Part shown: one piece after another, positions 15,860 through 23,390 of the stretch
Numbering within the stretch: position 1 is the stretch's first letter
How the letters are laid out: every line of letters starts with the position of its first letter
Source: Nannocystaceae bacterium
GTDB taxonomy: Bacteria; Myxococcota_A; Polyangia; Nannocystales; Nannocystaceae
Direction: 5' to 3'
Assembly (NCBI GenBank): GCA_019694555.1
Contig: JAIBBS010000067.1
Coordinates: 1-39,075, forward strand
DNA: 39,075 bases
The notes under the pieces: generated by a model
What the model was told of the DNA's origin: nothing
Database searches by the model: none
Seen by the model: the letters and a program-made list of their open reading frames with translations, nothing else
Position numbers and translations under genes: made by a program

Positions 15860-16447
15860 ATGCGACGACACCACGCGTTCCTCTCCGCCTTCGCCCTGCT
15901 GTGCACGATGACGATCACCTCGGCGTGCGACAGCAAGTCCGCCGACAACAAGAGCGCCGACGCGAAGAAGAGCGGCGATGCCAAGGCTGGCGACGCCAAG
16001 GGCGGTGACGCCAAGCCCGCGGTCGCGAAGAAGGCGTGGTTGAAGGTCGAGAAGTTCGGCGTGCAGCTCGAGGTGCCCGAGGGCGCGACGGTGATGGACG
16101 GCGCGGGCACCAGCGTGATGATCAGCGGTCCCGACGGCGGCTGCACCGTGATGCTGGCCAAGAAGGACGACATGAGCTTCTTCCAGAGCTATGACGCCAC
16201 GATTGCCGACATCGACAAGGGGCAGATGGGCAAGAAGAAGGAGATGCTCGAGAACAAGAAGACCGACGACTCCAACTGGACCATCTACTACACCAAGGAG
16301 TCGATGACCGACCCGAGCAAGACCCAGTACGCCGTCGACGTGCGCAAGAAGCTCGGCGACGCCGAGTACTCGTGCGCACGCGTCGAGGACCAGGAAGCGG
16401 ACGCCAAGTGCGTGCTCGAGGCTTGCGCGAGCCTCAAGGCGGGCTGA
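15860..16447 (+). CDS. Small lipoprotein with Lys/Asp-rich linker, unknown function
   Basis: 195-residue lipoprotein. The signal peptide ends TITSAC (Cys23) and is followed by a charged linker of repeating GDAK-like units (about residues 26-55). The rest forms a compact alpha/beta-looking domain (WLKVEKFGVQLEVPEGATVMDG, SVMISGPDGGCTVMLAKK, TQYAVDVRKKLGDAEYSCARV) with four cysteines, enough for two disulphides. The domain starts like small proteins in which a strand pair presents 'gv.v.vP.ga', but I do not recognise a named family. A strong hairpin follows the stop. It is divergent from the HGD-D gene over 261 bp. Confidence 0.82.
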   Translation: MRRHHAFLSAFALLCTMTITSACDSKSADNKSADAKKSGDAKAGDAKGGDAKPAVAKKAWLKVEKFGVQLEVPEGATVMDGAGTSVMISGPDGGCTVMLAKKDDMSFFQSYDATIADIDKGQMGKKKEMLENKKTDDSNWTIYYTKESMTDPSKTQYAVDVRKKLGDAEYSCARVEDQEADAKCVLEACASLKAG

Positions 16448-16460
16448 GCCCCGCGTGCGG

Positions 16461-16485
16461 CCGGCCCCGTTGGAGGCGGGGCCGG
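16461..16485 (+). terminator. Terminator-like hairpin after the lipoprotein gene
   Basis: Perfect 9-bp stem CCGGCCCCG (16461-16469) with CGGGGCCGG (16477-16485) around a 7-nt loop, 14 nt past the stop. No T-run follows. Its position between genes on the same strand supports termination. Confidence 0.6.
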
Positions 16486-16508
16486 ACCGTGCGAAGATGC
16501 GAGCCAGC

Positions 16509-17069
16509 ATGGCCGACGACACCGCGCCCTCCTTCGACGAGACCCAGAAAGAGGCCCGCGCGCGGCTGCGCCAGCGCTTGGCAGAGACCGCCGAGGATCT
16601 GCGCGCCGCGACGACCGCGACCCCCGGCGGCACGCGGATGAGCCTCAAGACCCGCATCGAGGCGCTGGGCTTCGTCGGCCAGGCGTCGCAGATCTTCGAC
16701 CTGCTGCCTTTGGTGCACGTCGCCTGGGCCGACGGCGCGATCCAGGCCGGCGAGCGCGCGACCGTGCTCAAGCTGCTCGAGATCCGCGGCATGCCGCCGG
16801 GCGAGGCGTGGACGGTGATGGAGACCCTGCTCGAGGCGCGGCCGAGCCAGGCCTACCTCGACGTGTCGCTGGAGCTTTTGCGCGAGTTCCTCGCGGAGCG
16901 CAAGGACGACGGCCGCACCGTCGTGGGCCTGTGCATCCTGCTCGCGGAGTCGGCCGGCGGCTTCCTGGGCATCGGTACGATCTCGCAGAGCGAGAAGCAG
17001 GTCATCGAGACCATCGCCGCGCGCCTGGGCGACAAGGCGCAGGCGGAGTTCCGCACGCGACTGGGTTGA
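16509..17069 (+). CDS. TerB-like (tellurite-resistance-protein-B fold) protein
   Basis: 186-residue soluble helical protein. The central block HVAWADGAIQAGERATVLKLLEIRGM is the TerB/DjlA-type motif, in which an acidic helix turn (ADG.I...E) may bind metal. A second ILLAESAGGFLGIGTISQSEKQVIETIAARLG block fits the four-helix repeat of the fold. The first 40 residues are charged helix. TerB-like domains occur in many proteins unrelated to tellurite, so tellurite resistance should not be inferred. ATG 16509 is preferred to ATG 16497 and to an upstream start that would lie inside the terminator hairpin. It converges on the cyclophilin gene with 13 nt between stops. Confidence 0.78.
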   Translation: MADDTAPSFDETQKEARARLRQRLAETAEDLRAATTATPGGTRMSLKTRIEALGFVGQASQIFDLLPLVHVAWADGAIQAGERATVLKLLEIRGMPPGEAWTVMETLLEARPSQAYLDVSLELLREFLAERKDDGRTVVGLCILLAESAGGFLGIGTISQSEKQVIETIAARLGDKAQAEFRTRLG

Positions 17070-17082
17070 GCGGCCGCCGCGA

Positions 17083-17787
17083 TCAGCCCGCGGGCACGAT
17101 CGTCGCGTGCTCGATCCAATCGAGGTTGGGATAGCGGCGGCGCAGGTAGTCGTTGCCCTGCCGCTCGATCTCGACCTGGTCGGGACCGGGCCCGCGCGGC
17201 GCACCCTCGCCGTAGCCGGTGTGCAGTGACATCACGACCTCCATGCCCTCGACCACGCGGCCGAATGGCGCGAAGCCCATCTCGTCGAGCGGCGCGTTGT
17301 CGTTGTAGTTGATGAACACCTGCGTGGTGCGGGTGTTCTTGCCCTTGTTGGCGAAGCTGATGGTGCCCTTGGCGTTGGGCTGCTTGCGCGGATCGTCGGC
17401 CAGCTGCGCGGAGCGCCAGGCCTTGCTGACGTCGGGGTGGCCGTGCAGGCCGAACTGGACCATGAAGCCCTCGATCGCGCGGAAGAACGCGACGTCGTCG
17501 AAGAAGCCCAGCGTGACCAGGTTGTAGAAGCGGTCGGCGCCGATCGGCGCCCATGCGCGCACGACCTCGATCACGAAGTCGCCCTTGGTGGTGTCGAACT
17601 TCACGCGATAGATGTCGGGCGCGCGCGCGTTGGCCTTGTCGGGATCGAGCAGCTTGGGATCGGCCGGCGGTCGCGCCTTGGCGTTGCTGCCACCGCCCGC
17701 GGGCTCGTCGCCGGCGGCAGCGGGATCGGACGGACGCGCACCGCAGCCGGCCAGCGCGAGGAGCAGGAGCAGGGTTCGGGACGCCAT
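17083..17787 (-). CDS. Cyclophilin-type peptidyl-prolyl isomerase lipoprotein
   Basis: 234-residue lipoprotein with signal peptide ending LLALAGC (Cys15), a short Pro/Gly/Ala linker and a cyclophilin domain. Such enzymes speed cis-trans proline isomerisation while exported proteins fold. Recognisable blocks are KFDTTKGDFVIEVV, FYNLVTLGFFDDVAFFRAIEGFMVQFG (the catalytic Arg is kept in FFRAI and the Gln in MVQF), KGTISFAN and TQVFINYNDNAPLDEMGFAPFGRVVEGMEVV. The usual His before that Arg is Phe here, a change seen in some bacterial cyclophilins. ATG 17787 is chosen over an upstream ORF start because TATGCT lies 10 nt before it, while the upstream start would overlap that element. Confidence 0.9.
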   Translation of the reverse strand: MASRTLLLLLALAGCGARPSDPAAAGDEPAGGGSNAKARPPADPKLLDPDKANARAPDIYRVKFDTTKGDFVIEVVRAWAPIGADRFYNLVTLGFFDDVAFFRAIEGFMVQFGLHGHPDVSKAWRSAQLADDPRKQPNAKGTISFANKGKNTRTTQVFINYNDNAPLDEMGFAPFGRVVEGMEVVMSLHTGYGEGAPRGPGPDQVEIERQGNDYLRRRYPNLDWIEHATIVPAG

Positions 17788-17797
17788 CGCGGCGCGC

Positions 17798-17803
17798 AGC
17801 ATA
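17798..17803 (-). promoter_or_regulatory. Candidate -10 box (TATGCT), cyclophilin gene
   Basis: GCTATGCT on the minus strand ending 10 nt before ATG 17787. It predicts a leaderless or near-leaderless transcript. No clear -35. Confidence 0.45.
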
Positions 17804-17823
17804 GCGGCTGGCGTCGCCGGGCA

Positions 17824-18966
17824 CTACGCGGCGGCACGGGCGTCGCCGCCCGCGGCATCGCCGTCGCGGACGACCGCGGTGGGCCGCGCCAACGCCCGCA
17901 ACCGCGCGAACACCTTGCGCAGCGTCGCGGGCCACGAGGCCACGCGATACGGCACGCCGTGCCGCTCGCAGACCGCCTGGACCTCGGGTGCGATCTGTCG
18001 CAGCCGCTCGGGCGGCAGGCGCGGGAACAGGTGGTGCTCGATCTGATAGTCGAGCCCGCCGCACAGCACCGAGAGCACGTACGGCACCCGGAAGTCGTTG
18101 GCCGACTGCGCCTGCATCACGTACCACTGCGCACGCGAGCGCGGACGCGTGCCCTCGGGCCAGTCGTGCACGTCCGCGCCGACGTGGCCGCAGAAGATCG
18201 ACGCCGCCGAGTACACGTCGCGCAGCGTCTCGGCGATCCAGTTGCCCAGCAGCACCTTCCACCAGCCCGCGCCCGCGAGCACGGGGAACAGCACGTACTC
18301 GTAGAGGTAGTACGGCACGTACTTGCGCGCGGCGTCGCGGTGCCGTCGCGCCCAAGTGGCCCGGTCCTCGCCGCCGGCGTCGCGGTCGACGTAGAGGCGG
18401 TCGAGGCCGGTCGCGTGCAGGTTCATCACGAAGCCCAACGTCAGCCACGCGTGCGCCACCGACCACAGCTGCCGGCGGTGGTAGGGCTTGTGCTCGATGC
18501 GCGGGCTGAGCCGGATCATGCCGTAGCGCAGGTCGGGGTCGCGGCCCGCGACGTTGGTGTACTGGTGGTGCTCGACGTTGTGGCTGTGGTGCCACGAGCG
18601 CTCGTCGATCGGCACGCGCCAGTGGAAGCGCGTGCTGTGGAAGCGGCCTGCGCCCTCGATGCGATCGTAGGCGCCGTGCAAGGCGGTGTGGCCGATCTCG
18701 GTCGCCTCGAGCTGCTTGTGCAGCCACAGCGCGATCGTCCCCAGCGAGAAGGTGATCGGCTCGAGGCTGAAGTGCAGCAGCACGCGGCCACCGATCTCGA
18801 GCCCGCGCGAGAGCGCCGCGAGCCGTCGCACGCGCGTCAGATCGGCGGGCCCGACCTGCGCCTCGATGCGCTCACGGATCGCGTCGAGGTCGCGACCGAA
18901 CGCCTCGACGCGCGGGTCGTCGAGGGGGACAAAGGGGATGGACGGGTTGCGCTCGTTGCGCGTCAT
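17824..18966 (-). CDS. Membrane fatty acid desaturase of the front-end (delta-5/6) type
   Basis: 380-residue di-iron membrane desaturase that would insert double bonds into acyl chains. All three histidine boxes are present: HTALH (HX3H), HSHNVEHH (with HX3HH) and QIEHH near the C-terminus. A Gln replacing the first His of the third box is the hallmark of front-end desaturases such as linoleoyl-CoA desaturase. Hydrophobic segments flank the boxes (ITFSLGTIALWL, YVPYYLYEYVLFPVLAGAGWW). There is no cytochrome b5 domain, so the electron donor must be separate. ATG 18966 follows an AT-rich promoter region shared with the divergent ribbon-helix-helix gene. Position of desaturation cannot be read from sequence. 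Confidence 0.9.
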   Translation of the reverse strand: MTRNERNPSIPFVPLDDPRVEAFGRDLDAIRERIEAQVGPADLTRVRRLAALSRGLEIGGRVLLHFSLEPITFSLGTIALWLHKQLEATEIGHTALHGAYDRIEGAGRFHSTRFHWRVPIDERSWHHSHNVEHHQYTNVAGRDPDLRYGMIRLSPRIEHKPYHRRQLWSVAHAWLTLGFVMNLHATGLDRLYVDRDAGGEDRATWARRHRDAARKYVPYYLYEYVLFPVLAGAGWWKVLLGNWIAETLRDVYSAASIFCGHVGADVHDWPEGTRPRSRAQWYVMQAQSANDFRVPYVLSVLCGGLDYQIEHHLFPRLPPERLRQIAPEVQAVCERHGVPYRVASWPATLRKVFARLRALARPTAVVRDGDAAGGDARAAA

Positions 18967-19089
18967 TCGTCATCGTTTGTAATACATTCGATAACAGTGT
19001 CCAGAAGAAAATCTCAATCCGTTGAAATCATGAAGCTTAGTTAGTCATACAAACGATGTCATCGGCGTGCCGGCCGGGTTCGGTCGCGC
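18967..19089. promoter_or_regulatory. AT-rich divergent promoter region with an 11-bp inverted repeat
   Basis: This short stretch is strikingly AT-rich against its surroundings, mostly between 18971 and 19058. CATCGTTTGTA (18971-18981) and its exact complement TACAAACGATG (19048-19058) sit near the two edges, so each divergent transcript would carry the same word near its 5' end. CATTCG also occurs twice, 21 bp apart (18964 and 18985). The repeats could be binding sites for one regulator serving both genes. I could not assign confident -35/-10 pairs. Confidence 0.55.
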
Positions 19090-19095
19090 TACACT
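19090..19095 (+). promoter_or_regulatory. Candidate -10 box (TACACT), ribbon-helix-helix gene
   Basis: GCTACACT ending 11 nt before ATG 19107, the same element and spacing as for the MATE gene. Confidence 0.45.
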
Positions 19096-19106
19096 GCGCG
19101 GCGGCG

Positions 19107-19652
19107 ATGAACGACCGCGAGCGCAAGGACCGGCTGATCCAGACACGCGTCCCCGAGAGCCTCGAGTCGGCGCTCAAGCGCGAGGCCACGCGTCAGCGCC
19201 TGGGCGTCTCGCAGCTGGTGCGCAACATCCTCGAGGACACGCTGCACATCGTCGGCGGCGTCGTCGATGGCGTCGATGCGATCGTGCAGGACTCGATCGC
19301 ACTGGGTCGCGAGGTCGGCCGCGGCGTGGCCAAGGTGCGGCGCGACACCAGCGGCCGCCCCAGCGACGACGTGCCGGAGTCGCGCGACGACGACGACGCG
19401 GCCCAGCCCGAGGACGCACCACCGCCTTCGCGCGTTTCGCCGCCACCAGCGCCCGCCGCTGCCGCCGCGAGCGACGACGATCTCTCCGACGTGTTCGCGT
19501 GGCACCCGGTCGTGCTCAACCGCGCCGCCCACTGCGCCCGCTGTGGCACCGCGATGGCCGCCGGTCACTCGGGCTACGTCGCGATGCGCGACGATGCCAG
19601 CCGACCGCGCGCGTGGTCGTGCAGCGACTGCGTCGCGCGCCTGGGCGGCTGA
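19107..19652 (+). CDS. Ribbon-helix-helix protein with C-terminal zinc ribbon
   Basis: 181-residue protein. Residues about 8-48 (DRLIQTRVPESLESALKREATRQRLGVSQLVRNILEDTL) match a ribbon-helix-helix fold, with the beta strand LIQTRVP and two helices, as in CopG/Arc-type DNA-binding proteins. The middle is a long acidic and Pro/Ala linker. The last 40 residues hold CxxC pairs (HCARCGTAM and WSCSDC) typical of a small zinc ribbon. It probably binds DNA as a dimer, and the zinc ribbon may contact another protein. It is divergent from the desaturase, and the paired 11-bp repeats between them are candidate sites for it; this is inference. The MATE gene follows after 29 nt. Confidence 0.8.
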   Translation: MNDRERKDRLIQTRVPESLESALKREATRQRLGVSQLVRNILEDTLHIVGGVVDGVDAIVQDSIALGREVGRGVAKVRRDTSGRPSDDVPESRDDDDAAQPEDAPPPSRVSPPPAPAAAAASDDDLSDVFAWHPVVLNRAAHCARCGTAMAAGHSGYVAMRDDASRPRAWSCSDCVARLGG

Positions 19653-19664
19653 GCCCGACCCTGC

Positions 19665-19670
19665 TATCTT
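19665..19670 (+). promoter_or_regulatory. Candidate -10 box (TATCTT), MATE gene
   Basis: GCTATCTT in the 29-nt gap between the ribbon-helix-helix and MATE genes, ending 11 nt before ATG 19682. It suggests the exporter is transcribed separately and without a leader. Confidence 0.45.
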
Positions 19671-19681
19671 GCGCGGCCCCG

Positions 19682-21046
19682 ATGACCGCGCAGCCCAGCT
19701 TCGCGACCTTGATGCGACTGGCCTGGCCGGTCGTGTTGTCGCGCGCGGCGCAGGCCGTGATCGGCTTCTCCGACGCCGCGATGGTCGCGTCGCTGGGCGA
19801 GGACGCGGTCGCGGCGACCACCACCGGGGCCTCGAACGCGCTCAACCTGTTCATCTTGCCGATGGGCGTGGTGTTCATCGTGCAGAGCTTCGCGGCGCAG
19901 CTGGCCGGCAGCGGCGACGTCGCGGGCTCGCGGCGCTATGCCTGGTACGGCCTGGCCCTCGCCCTGGCTGCGGGCGTGATCGCGGCGCTGGGCATGCCCG
20001 TGCTGCCGGCGGTGATCGGCACGCTGGGCTACACCGACAACGTCCGCACGCTGCTGGTGGACTACATGGTCATCCGCATGGTCTCGTGCGCCGCCGTCGT
20101 CGGCATCGAGGCCATCGGCAACTGGTATGCGGGCATCGGCAACACCCGCGTGCCGATGTTCATCGCCTTCCTCGCGATGGCGCTCAACATCGCGTTCAAC
20201 TGGATCTTCATCTTCGGCCACCTCGGCGCTCCGGCCATGGGGGTCGCCGGTGCCGCGCTGGCCAGCGCGCTCGCCAGCACCGTCGCGTTCGCGGTGGCCC
20301 TGTTCGCGTTCGTGCGCGGTCTGGGTGCGCCGCGGGGCCGCACCACGGGCCGCTTCCGCGCCGACGAGCTGCGACGCATGCTGCGCTTCGGCCTGCCCAA
20401 CGGCTTCAACTGGTTCCTCGAGTTCGCCGCGTTCACGTTCTTCATCAACGTCGTGGTCGCGGACCTGGGCACCACCGCGGTGGCCGCGTTCATGGCGGTG
20501 GTGCAGGTCAACTCGATCGCGTTCATGCCCGCGTTCGGGGTCGCCTCCGCCGGAGCGATCCTGGTGGGCCAGGCCATCGGCGCAGACCGACGCGACGACG
20601 TCGGCGCGTTGGTGCGGCGGACGATGGTGATCACCGGCGCGTGGCAGGTGTTCGTGGGCCTGGTCTACGCGTCGATGCCGGGCGCGGTCATGTCGATCTT
20701 CGCGGCCGACGACGTGCCCTCCGACGCGCTCGTGACCCTGGGCACGCGCATGCTGTTGGTCAGCACCGCGTGGCAGCTGTTCGACGCGGTCGCGATCACG
20801 CTGTCCGAGGCGCTGCGCGCGGCCGGGGACACCGCATGGTGCATGTGGGCACGCGTGGTGCTGGCGTGGGTGCTGTTCGTGCCGCTGTCGGGCTGGGTGG
20901 TGTTGCGCGGCGACGCGGGGCCGGTCGGTGCGATCGCCTGCCTGGTGGCCTACCTGGTCGTGCTCGCGGGTCTGCTCGCGTGGCGATTCCGATCCGGCGC
21001 GTGGCGGACGATCGATCTCACCGGCGCCAGCCACGGCGCGCACTGA
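19682..21046 (+). CDS. MATE-family multidrug/metabolite exporter
   Basis: 454-residue polytopic inner-membrane protein with about 12 hydrophobic helices in two similar halves. Family features include MRLAWPVVLSRAAQAVIGFSDAAMV near the N-terminus, VFIVQSFAAQLAGSGD, GNWYAGIGNTRVPMFIAF and, in the second half, GLPNGFNWFLEFAAFTFF, FGVASAGAILVGQAIGA and LSEALRAAGDTAWCM. MATE proteins export cationic compounds or metabolites using Na+ or H+ gradients. Length is normal. It follows a ribbon-helix-helix gene, which might regulate it, but no repressor-exporter link is proven. A strong hairpin lies 20 nt after the stop. Confidence 0.93.
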   Translation: MTAQPSFATLMRLAWPVVLSRAAQAVIGFSDAAMVASLGEDAVAATTTGASNALNLFILPMGVVFIVQSFAAQLAGSGDVAGSRRYAWYGLALALAAGVIAALGMPVLPAVIGTLGYTDNVRTLLVDYMVIRMVSCAAVVGIEAIGNWYAGIGNTRVPMFIAFLAMALNIAFNWIFIFGHLGAPAMGVAGAALASALASTVAFAVALFAFVRGLGAPRGRTTGRFRADELRRMLRFGLPNGFNWFLEFAAFTFFINVVVADLGTTAVAAFMAVVQVNSIAFMPAFGVASAGAILVGQAIGADRRDDVGALVRRTMVITGAWQVFVGLVYASMPGAVMSIFAADDVPSDALVTLGTRMLLVSTAWQLFDAVAITLSEALRAAGDTAWCMWARVVLAWVLFVPLSGWVVLRGDAGPVGAIACLVAYLVVLAGLLAWRFRSGAWRTIDLTGASHGAH

Positions 21047-21066
21047 CGCTCGCGCTACGTAGAGGT

Positions 21067-21110
21067 CCGCAGTCGCGCGCGCGGCACGGGAACCTCCGCG
21101 CGCCCTGCGG
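21067..21110 (+). terminator. Large hairpin after the MATE gene
   Basis: CCGCAG (21067-21072) pairs with CTGCGG (21105-21110), and GCGCGCGG (21077-21084) with CCGCGCGC (21096-21103). The loop is 11 nt, with a 4-nt bulge on one side and 1 nt on the other. It lies between the MATE stop and the next start. Terminator is most likely; a leader structure for the small gene at 21131 is the alternative. Confidence 0.5.
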
Positions 21111-21130
21111 AAACAACGGGGGCGTTCGCA

Positions 21131-21352
21131 ATGCCCGAGACGCCCTTCGACGTGGTCCCCGTCACCGTTCCCGAGCGGGTTGCGTTCGCGCGCGTGCTGG
21201 CGCGGCTCGGCCTGCGCCGCCGCAGCAGCTCCGACGTCGCGATCGCAGCAGCCCTGCGCGAGCTGGCCGAGCTGCTGCTCGACGACCAGCGCGACGACGT
21301 CGCGCAGACCTTGCAGGACTGCGCCATGGCGCTCGAGGCCCCGGCGCTGTGA
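21131..21352 (+). CDS. Small helical protein, unknown
   Basis: 73-residue protein not recognised. Codon third positions are nearly all G or C, as in real genes here. After a short strand-like start (PFDVVPVTVPER) it is two or three amphipathic helices (AFARVLARLGL, DVAIAAALRELAELLLDDQ, VAQTLQDCAMALE). It has no signal peptide or membrane segment. It stands alone between a hairpin and the convergent Nfu-fusion gene, 40 nt from that gene's stop. Confidence 0.6.
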   Translation: MPETPFDVVPVTVPERVAFARVLARLGLRRRSSSDVAIAAALRELAELLLDDQRDDVAQTLQDCAMALEAPAL

Positions 21353-21392
21353 ACCGATCGGCCCCGAGCGTCACTGGGACGTCGACGGGCGG

Positions 21393-22646
21393 CTAGCGCA
21401 GCTGCGGCGACGCGATCCCGACCAGCTGCGGGATGCGCTGCTTGAGCCGGCGCTCGATGCCCTGCCGCAACGTCGCCTGCGAGCTGGGGCAGCCGATGCA
21501 GTTGCCCGACAGCGCGACGTGGACGACGTCGCCCTGCACGTCGAGCAGCTCGATGTCACCGCCGTCGGCGACGATGAGCGGGCGGCACTCCTGCAACACC
21601 TCGCGCACGCGCGCGACCAGCTCGTCACCCTCGAGCCGCTCGTCCGCCGCCGGCGTCGGCGTGCTCGCGTCGAGCGTCTCGAACGGCGAGCGCTCCGGGT
21701 GCACCACCGGCAGCCGTCGCGGTGCCGCAGTGCGCGGTGCGGTGGCGCCCAGCCGCACCAGCGTGCCACCGGCAGCACGCCACGCCTCGACGCCGCCCTG
21801 CAGGCTCACGGCCTGGCGGAAGCCGAGCGAGCGCAGCGTCGCGACCGCCCGTCGCGAGCGCACACCGCTGCGACAGACCACGACCCACACGCCGTCGCGA
21901 TCGAGCTCGGCCGCGCGCGCCTCGAGCTCGTCCTGCGGCATCAACACCGCGTGCGGCAACATGCCGGTCTCGTCGGCCTCGGCGTGGCTGCGCACGTCCA
22001 ACACCAGCACCGCCGCGCCCTCGTCGATGCGCGCGCGCACGTCGTCGACCGCGACCTCGTCGTCGATCGCGACCGCGGCCTCGAGCTCGCGACTGCCGCT
22101 CGCGACGCCGAGCAGACGCGCGAGCTCGCCGGACTGTTCGAGCGCGCGCAGCTCGTCGTAGCCGCCGATGGGCTGGCCCTTCACGAACACCTGCGGCGTG
22201 GTCTTCTTGCCGGTGACGATCGTGAGCCACTCGAGCCGCTGCACGTCGCCCTTGACGTCGTGCTCGACGAACGGCAGCTCGCGCTCGCGCAGCAGCTCGA
22301 TGGCGGCGCGCGCGTAGGGGCAGCCGCGCTTGTAGTAGATCTCGATCGCGACGGTCGGCGTCGCCGTCACCGGTGCCGCCTCGTCGCCGGTGCCACCGAT
22401 GCCGCGCTCGCGCTGCCACTTGTGCAGCTTCTTGCGATCGGATTCCCACATCGGTCGGTCGGGCTGACCCGCGGCCCAGTCCGGCAGCGGCACCTCGCGG
22501 CGCACCGCGTCGAGCCCGACGATGCCGCGCGCGCGATCGAGGGCCTGCGCCGCCGCGCGCACGCCGACGAAGCGCGAACGTTGACCGCGGGCCACCGCGG
22601 CATCGAGCAAGAGCACGGTGAAGCGCTGGGCGAGCGTCCCGATCAT
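21393..22646 (-). CDS. Glutaredoxin-rhodanese-Nfu fusion protein
   Basis: 417-residue cytoplasmic protein combining three sulphur-handling domains. Residues about 98-178 are a glutaredoxin with active site CPYA (Cys109) and the glutathione-binding cis-Pro region TTPQVFVKGQPIGGYDEL, a monothiol-like form. Residues about 185-297 are a rhodanese with active loop CRSGVR (Cys258). Residues about 338-412 are an Nfu/NifU C-terminal scaffold with CIGC (Cys383, Cys386) that holds a transient Fe-S cluster. The first 95 residues are unassigned and contain a charged helix. The parts suggest one protein that moves sulphur and assembles or delivers Fe-S clusters. No isc/suf genes are adjacent. ATG 22646 is the only good start. 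Confidence 0.88.
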   Translation of the reverse strand: MIGTLAQRFTVLLLDAAVARGQRSRFVGVRAAAQALDRARGIVGLDAVRREVPLPDWAAGQPDRPMWESDRKKLHKWQRERGIGGTGDEAAPVTATPTVAIEIYYKRGCPYARAAIELLRERELPFVEHDVKGDVQRLEWLTIVTGKKTTPQVFVKGQPIGGYDELRALEQSGELARLLGVASGSRELEAAVAIDDEVAVDDVRARIDEGAAVLVLDVRSHAEADETGMLPHAVLMPQDELEARAAELDRDGVWVVVCRSGVRSRRAVATLRSLGFRQAVSLQGGVEAWRAAGGTLVRLGATAPRTAAPRRLPVVHPERSPFETLDASTPTPAADERLEGDELVARVREVLQECRPLIVADGGDIELLDVQGDVVHVALSGNCIGCPSSQATLRQGIERRLKQRIPQLVGIASPQLR

Positions 22647-22740
22647 GGCGTCCGCTCACGTATCCGGGCCACAACCCCGCGTCAAGCGCTGGCGCCCGGC
22701 GCGACCTCACCCGCGCCGGCCCACCAGCAGCGGGACCGTG

Positions 22741-22746
22741 TACCCT
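22741..22746 (+). promoter_or_regulatory. Candidate -10 box (TACCCT), ECF sigma gene
   Basis: TACCCT ends 2 nt before ATG 22749 but 11 nt before GTG 22758. With the spacing seen at other genes here, it favours GTG 22758 as the true start. Confidence 0.4.
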
Positions 22747-22757
22747 GGATGACGCAG

Positions 22758-23381
22758 GTGACGAACTCCGACGACGACCTCGCGCTGTTGCAGCGCTGGC
22801 GCACGGGCGAGCGCGACGCCGGCAACGAGCTGGTCCGGCGTCACTTCCGCACGGTCTACCGCTTCTTCCGCAGCAAGCTCGACGGCGACGTCGAGGATCT
22901 GGTCCAACGCACCTTCGTGACCTGCGCCAAGGTGGAGTTCCGCGGCCAGTCGCGCTTCACCACGTTCCTGCTCGGCATCGCACGCAACCTGTTGTTGCAG
23001 CACCTGCGCGACGTGAAGCGCCGACCGCAACCCGAGTCGCTGTCGGTCGCGGAGCTGCGCGACCCCGCCTCGCCCAGCCGACAGATCCTGCTGCAGCAGC
23101 GGCAACAGCTGCTCATGACTGCGCTGCAGCGGCTCTCGCTCGACCTGCAGACCACCGTCGAGCTCTACTACTGGGAGCAGCTGACGTTGCCCGAGATCGC
23201 GACCGTGCTCGAGGTGCCGGTGGGCACGATCAAGAGCCGTCTGGCGCGCGCGCGCGACCTGCTGCGCCGTCACCTCGCCGAGCTCACCGGCGCGCCGGCC
23301 GAGGACTTCGACGATCCCGAGCGCGTCGCGGCCTGGGCCGAGGACCTGCGCGGCGCGGTCGACAACTCCGCGTCGCGCTGA
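22758..23381 (+). CDS. ECF sigma-70 factor, beside a Ser/Thr kinase
   Basis: 207-residue ECF sigma factor (210 if ATG 22749 is used). Region 2: NELVRRHFRTVYRFFRSKL, DVEDLVQRTFVTCAKVEF and RFTTFLLGIARNLLLQHLRD. Region 4: LQRLSLDLQTTVELYYWEQLTLPEIATVLEVPVGTIKSRLARARDLLRRHL. A 35-residue acidic tail (AEDFDDPERVAAWAEDL) extends past region 4. There is no anti-sigma gene next to it. Instead a membrane Ser/Thr kinase ends 9 nt away on the other strand, and some ECF groups are controlled by such kinases rather than by anti-sigma factors. That link here is inferred from proximity. Confidence 0.92.
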   Translation: MTNSDDDLALLQRWRTGERDAGNELVRRHFRTVYRFFRSKLDGDVEDLVQRTFVTCAKVEFRGQSRFTTFLLGIARNLLLQHLRDVKRRPQPESLSVAELRDPASPSRQILLQQRQQLLMTALQRLSLDLQTTVELYYWEQLTLPEIATVLEVPVGTIKSRLARARDLLRRHLAELTGAPAEDFDDPERVAAWAEDLRGAVDNSASR

Positions 23382-23390
23382 GCCGCGGCG

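Noticed and set aside
16509..17069. Tellurite resistance gene
   Set aside because: Only the TerB fold is supported; no other ter genes are present.
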